Under the pieces are notes generated by a model, which worked only from the letters and a program-made list of their open reading frames with translations, searched no databases and was not told the origin of the DNA. 64,000 bases of DNA from Annona cherimola (lineage: Eukaryota; Streptophyta; Magnoliopsida; Magnoliales; Annonaceae), in assembly GCA_030490835.1 (NCBI GenBank), contig CM059975.1, positions 30,040,133 through 30,104,132 of the forward strand, written 5' to 3'. Every line of letters begins with the position of its first letter. Position 1 is the first letter of the stretch. Shown here in pieces: positions 59,851 to 64,000 of the stretch. The translations under genes and the position numbers were made by a program.

Positions 59851-60417
59851 AAACCCTAAAAAATACTATCTTTCTCACTTTTCCACTTGGCATGCTATCC
59901 ATATTACCCAAAGCGCACTTAAGTCGCTAATATCTAATTTTTTTTGTTATTACATCTATATTTCAATCCGTTTTCATATTCTTTTATATAACTAGTTTAT
60001 TTATTCTAAATTTTATTTTCTTCTCTTCAACCCGTTATGGGCATGTTTGGATATATATATATATGTAAAAATTTTAAATCTTCATATCTTTTTACACAAC
60101 TATCTTATTTTTCAATTATTTATATACAATTACTCATACAACTAATTTGTATATTTTAACCAATTTTTTTATGTTTAATTATTATCCCAATTATGTTACA
60201 TCATGGTCTCTCATTTCAAAAAAATTTAAACAAAAACTTTTTATTATAAAATTTTATCATTTTCCAAAGACACCTTGTGTGTTGTGACATGTATTTTACT
60301 TCATACGAAAGGTAAATTTAATTTCTTCTTTCCTCGAGACTATAAAAAAATGCAAGAGTACCTGAGAACTAACTACCCTTTTTTTTATGGAATACTTAAT
60401 TGTGTACACTTTTTCTA

Positions 60418-60674
60418 GGAACTGGATCTTATGCTCCCGGGCGCATACACCCATTTTTTTATTTTTTTTGAAATTTTTTTTACAATATTGTTAATCTATA
60501 TGTATTTAATATGTGCATAAATTTTTACCATTTTTGGAGTATTTTAGATATTTATTTTTTATTTTTGAAAATCGGTGGCATTTTAGGTAAGATTAACAAT
60601 ATTGTAAAAAAAATAAAAATAAATGGATGTATGCGCCCGGGCTGCATGCTCCCGAGAGCATACAATCAGGTTCC
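60418..60674. mobile_element. MULE-like MITE with CCCGGGCGCAT ends (family C)
   Basis: A 257-bp element from GGAACTGGATC to GATTGT-type right end ...CAATCAGGTTCC. Flanks are CTTTTTCTA (60409-60417) and TTTTTTCTA (60675-60683), a 9-bp duplication with one mismatch, which suits Mutator-like elements. The inverted repeats are long: TATGCTCCCGGGCGCATACA on the left, then TTTTTTACAATATTGTTAATC on both arms. The undisturbed site is seen in the related copies at 32.0 and 33.6 kb. Confidence 0.75.
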
Positions 60675-60706
60675 TTTTTTCTATGGACTACCCAATTATA
60701 TATTTA

Positions 60707-60997
60707 GGGTGTGTTTGTTTGGGGCCAAAATATGTCAACTAAAACTTTTCAACCTAAAACTTTTCATTCTCCATAACTACTATATTTTTTAATTATTTTT
60801 TCACATTTTTCTATACAAACTACCCTACTTTACAATCATTTCTACGCAACTACCCATACAACTAACCTATCTATTTTAACTTTATTTTCCTTACTCCTCA
60901 TCATTACCCCTATTATAGCACATCATTTTCTATCAATTTGACAACTTCTACCCCCAACACTTTTCATCAAAAGTTTTACCTCCAACCAAACACACCC
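60707..60997 (-). mobile_element. Tourist-like MITE (family A), copy 4
   Basis: A 291-bp element, GGGTGTGTTTG to CAAACACACCC, flanked by TTA at 60704-60706 and 60998-61000. The related repeat copies at 32.0 and 33.6 kb have an empty site with a single TAA. Confidence 0.85.
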
Positions 60998-61659
60998 TTA
61001 ATGTTCGGGATACTCATCCCAGATCAACTCAGAATCCGTCGAACTTGATGTGGCTTAAACACATTTGCCTTGCATAGTGTCTAAAATGCCATTCTTTTTT
61101 AACTAGTAATTTAGAGTTTAGACGTTGTGAAAATCTTCATCATAAATCATGTCCAACCAAGATGGGGGATTTAGAGATGTGGATATTTTGTGAAATCCCT
61201 CTTTTGTGGAATTAATGAAAATACACTCTATTTATTATATTTAGTATTATTTATAATATCACGAAAAATTTTCTATTTGTCTACTATTATTCTATGCGCG
61301 TCCATCTACAAACATATAAAATCAATATAAAAAATAAATTTATACTAAATATCAAAATTTGAGTAGTATTTTAACATCTAATTCATCTAAAATATCACCA
61401 CTGTGGGGATAAATAATCCTATAAATTATTACTATGTTCTAAAATATGTGGATTGATCTAAGCATTTTTTCAAAATTAGGTACAAACGTATCTATTTTTG
61501 AGCAAATGAAGCATATGCGTATATCAATTTTAGATTAAACTTGGCTTCTTAACTAAATAAATGAAGCTAAATACCATGAATAAATTGAATTTTACATAAA
61601 CTATCAACATTTCAAAAACTAAGGAGTTTAATGAAATTACTTCTCCGAAACTTGACTTC

Positions 61660-61950
61660 GGGTGTGTTTGGTTGGAGGTAAAACTTTTGATGAAAAGTTT
61701 TTGGAGTAGAAGTTGTCAAATCAATAGAAAGTAATGTGATATAATAGGAGTAATGATGAGGAGTAAAGAGAATAAAGTTAAAATAGATAGGTTAGTTGTA
61801 TGGGTAGTTGTGTAGAAATGATTGAAAAGTAGGGTAGTTTGTATAAAAAAATGTAAAAAAATAATTAAAAAATATAATAATTATGAAGAGTGAAAAATTT
61901 TAGATTGAAAAGTTTTAGTTGACACTTTTTTACCTTAAACGAACAAACCC
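61660..61950 (+). mobile_element. Tourist-like MITE (family A), copy 5
   Basis: A 291-bp element, GGGTGTGTTTGGTTGG to GAACAAACCC, flanked by TTC at 61657-61659 and 61951-61953. The empty site in the direct copy near 31350 has one GAA. Interior identical in type to copy 1. Confidence 0.85.
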
Positions 61951-62195
61951 TTCATTGAAGCATTTTTAACTAGAGGTGCACGTGGGGGCAGGTTTTACTT
62001 AGTACAGTCTACATTAAATTCGTTCTGGCATAGGACCTGTCCAGACCCGCTTAAAAAGTTAAAGTTATTTTTATCCTACCTATTTTTCATGCGACAAACC
62101 TGGCATAATACATGTTGATGCTCAACCTCTTGCATGCCTTTTTAATAGAAAATGTTAATTTTTTATTTTTCTTTTTCCACCCACCACTAAATGGA

Positions 62196-62834
62196 CCACG
62201 TTTTTCTCGTCAAAAAAAAAAAAAAAAAAAAAAACGTAAATCGACCACGCCTTTCTCGTCAAAATAAAATAAAATAAAATAAGCCCACGTTTATGGTGGG
62301 CTTCTGCCAACTACGGTAGAAAATCACGATTATGTCCCGTAAAGTTGCTAATGGGACTAGTTGGACTAATAATAATAACAATAGTGAATATCATTAATTG
62401 CCCAATTATGATCGGCCACGACATAAGGTTCGGAATTCACATGGACCACATTTAATTTAATTTCATCAAAAAATAAACTTCCTATTCATGGAGCGATGCA
62501 AATTTATCTCCACTCTGCCATTAAATTTATTGAGCGTATCAGGAAAATATATTTTTGAATTATGCAATCAAGTCTCACACGTTTTAAAGCACCTTGAGTC
62601 ATACAAAAATCCAAATATAATTATGGCGAATAAAATGTTAATTTATTTAGTTTAAAAACAAATGATTTTTTATTAAAAATAAATTATTTTTATTATACAA
62701 AATAAATTATTGATATAACGGAAATGAAAATTAGGAAAACCCAGTTTTGGATGTGAATGCATGCGTCCCAACAATGTAGCACTGCGGTGAGATAGGCTTA
62801 GCTGTAACTTGCATCTAGATTGCACTGTGGTGAA
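62196..62834. other. AT-rich DNA between repeats
   Basis: This contains a run of about 20 A (62215-62234), an (AAAAT)n stretch near 62262-62280 and the tail of the larger inverted block. No gene is seen. Confidence 0.4.
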
Positions 62835-64000
62835 GAGAAATTATACGAGAAAACTAAAGTTGTTAATAACAGGAAAATGGGAAAAGTAATACAGCAAAGA
62901 TTGCGATTCCATGTGACCAAATGCACGTGGATTCCGTATTTATATAGAGAGTGAGAACTGTGTCTGTGTGACTCTTGTTCATTTTATTTTATTTTTTAAA
63001 ATTGCAAATCCGTTTCAAATTGCATCTTATACTACGTTTGACATTTTAAAATTTTTGAGTATTTTTTATTTTTGACAACAAAAGGGGTATGAATAAAAAT
63101 AAAAAATTATTAATTTTTGAAATTTAAAAAGAGTATACATTAAAATTTGTAAATTTTTTGCAGGTAAATTAAATATACTCGGAGTCATATCTTCATTAAA
63201 AAAAAAAATGCGCTAGGCTAAGCACGGTCTGGATCATAATCCAACAAAGAAACGGGAAAATAGAAACGGATGCTCTTTTTTTTTTTTTTTCCTCCTTTTA
63301 AACTGGGTGCACGTATGGAAGCAATTAATGAGAAGTATTAGGGGGCAACGAATATCTGCTCTCTTGTCGTACTAAACAGGATGCATGTATGAAATTATTA
63401 CAAGCAAACTTTCCATATAGAGTCCGGCTTCTAAGACCAACCGATGTACCAATTCGTTGCTCCGGCTAGTTTATGCCCATCTTGATGATACACCTATTTT
63501 TTTAATTTTTTTTTGGAATTTTTTTTACAATATTGTTAATCTATGTGTATCTAAGATGTATATAAATTTTTACCATTTTTGGACTATTTTAAATATTTAT
63601 TTTTAATTTTTGAAAATCAGTAGCATTTTAGGTAATTTAAAATTACTAAAATGCCACTAATTTTCAAAAATTAAAAATAAATATCTAAAATACTCCAAAA
63701 ATGGTAAAAATTAATACATAGGTTAAATACACCTAGATTAACAATCTTATAAAAAAAATTTGAAAAAAAAAATTAAAAAAATAGGTATATGCGCCCGGGA
63801 GCATTGGCATTGAGGCTCAATGCTCCCAAGAGCATAGGATCACGCTCCATCTAAATCATCCATTATATGTAATAATATTTATGCTCATGTTAATTAAATA
63901 TCAAAAATCATTTAAATTTTAGATACTCCTATTATTTGATATGGTAATTTGGATTTACTGTGATGTTTACCGCAAAATACGAGATGCTTGAAAGGAATTT
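62835..64000. repeat. Inverted repeat arm, partner at 56570-57415
   Basis: The arm reaches the window edge, so its full length is unknown. It carries an extra MITE at about 63489-63848 that the partner arm lacks: host sequence AGTTTATGCCCATCTTGATG left of it and TCTAAATCATCC right of it are contiguous in the partner near 56720-56760. Confidence 0.8.
63489..63848. mobile_element. Family C MITE copy with a near-perfect hairpin
   Basis: Right end ATAGGATCACGCTCC with GCGCCCGGGAGCAT; the matching left end seems lost. The centre is a long inverted repeat: ACCATTTTTGGACTATTTTA...TTTTGAAAATCAGTAGCATTTT faces AAAATGCCACTAATTTTCAA...AAATACTCCAAAAATGGT. The arms are about 130 bp with few mismatches, so a transcript would fold into a long hairpin. 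Confidence 0.7.

Larger units (their letters stand above)
60047..62195 (-). repeat. 1.35-kb dispersed repeat, inverted copy with three MITE insertions
   Basis: Inverted relative of 31065-32410 and 32612-33962; it is longer because it contains MITEs at 60418-60674, 60707-60997 and 61660-61950. Homology with 32460-34760 extends on both sides (about 58960-62340), for example GTGGGCTTCTGCCAACTACG near 62300 against the complementary AGTGGGCAGAAGCCAACC near 32514. Confidence 0.8.

Noticed and set aside
1..64000. CRISPR arrays, operons, ribosome binding sites
   Set aside because: None is expected or seen; introns, LTRs, SINEs and MITEs show that this is plant nuclear DNA.

Overview
This window is nuclear DNA of a flowering plant, most likely a woody non-grass; I cannot name the species. 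It is AT-rich and dominated by transposable elements. Plant L1-type and RTE-type LINEs, Ty3/gypsy and SIRE/Maximus-type Ty1/copia remnants, a tRNA-derived SINE, hAT-type non-autonomous elements and many MITEs are present. The only gene that looks intact over most of its length is an intron-rich diterpene synthase on the minus strand.

Layout. 1-3.6 kb: 5' half of a decayed L1-type LINE (minus), with ORF1 (DUF4283 plus CCHC knuckle) and ORF2 (endonuclease, then reverse transcriptase). 3.6-9.7 kb: AT-rich DNA, a 1.2-kb hAT-type element with a perfect 8-bp target duplication and a nested MITE, and two LTR fragments. 9.7-15.9 kb: a probable gypsy solo LTR containing a complete SIRE-type solo LTR. 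16.0-25.9 kb: one broken gypsy pol (minus), split inside its integrase by a 7.4-kb insertion. That insertion carries a 570-bp tandem array, itself interrupted by a 4.3-kb segment holding broken pieces of two host genes, a KNAT3-like class II KNOX gene and a TIME FOR COFFEE-like gene. 25.9-29.5 kb: duplicated, dead 5' ends of the diterpene synthase gene. 29.5-42.6 kb: AT-rich repeats, including a 1.35-kb unit in tandem that recurs inverted at 60-62.2 kb. 42.9-52.5 kb: the diterpene synthase. 52.6-54.9 kb: its putative first intron and first exon. 54.9-64 kb: more MITEs and inverted repeats, a histone H2B pseudogene and a SINE.

The gene is an ent-kaurene synthase-type (TPS-e) enzyme. Twelve coding exons join in frame with consistent intron phases and GT-AG junctions. 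The class I motif (DDFYD) and the NSE/DTE region are present, the class II DxDD motif is absent, and the product-determining Ile of kaurene synthases is kept. Kaurene synthases convert ent-copalyl diphosphate to ent-kaurene in plastids, a step of gibberellin biosynthesis. The uncertain part is the 5' end: the best candidate transit-peptide exon has a stop at codon 19, as does one of its two duplicated relatives. The genes do not form an operon or pathway here; everything else is transposon DNA and captured fragments. All calls come from reading the sequence, without database searches.
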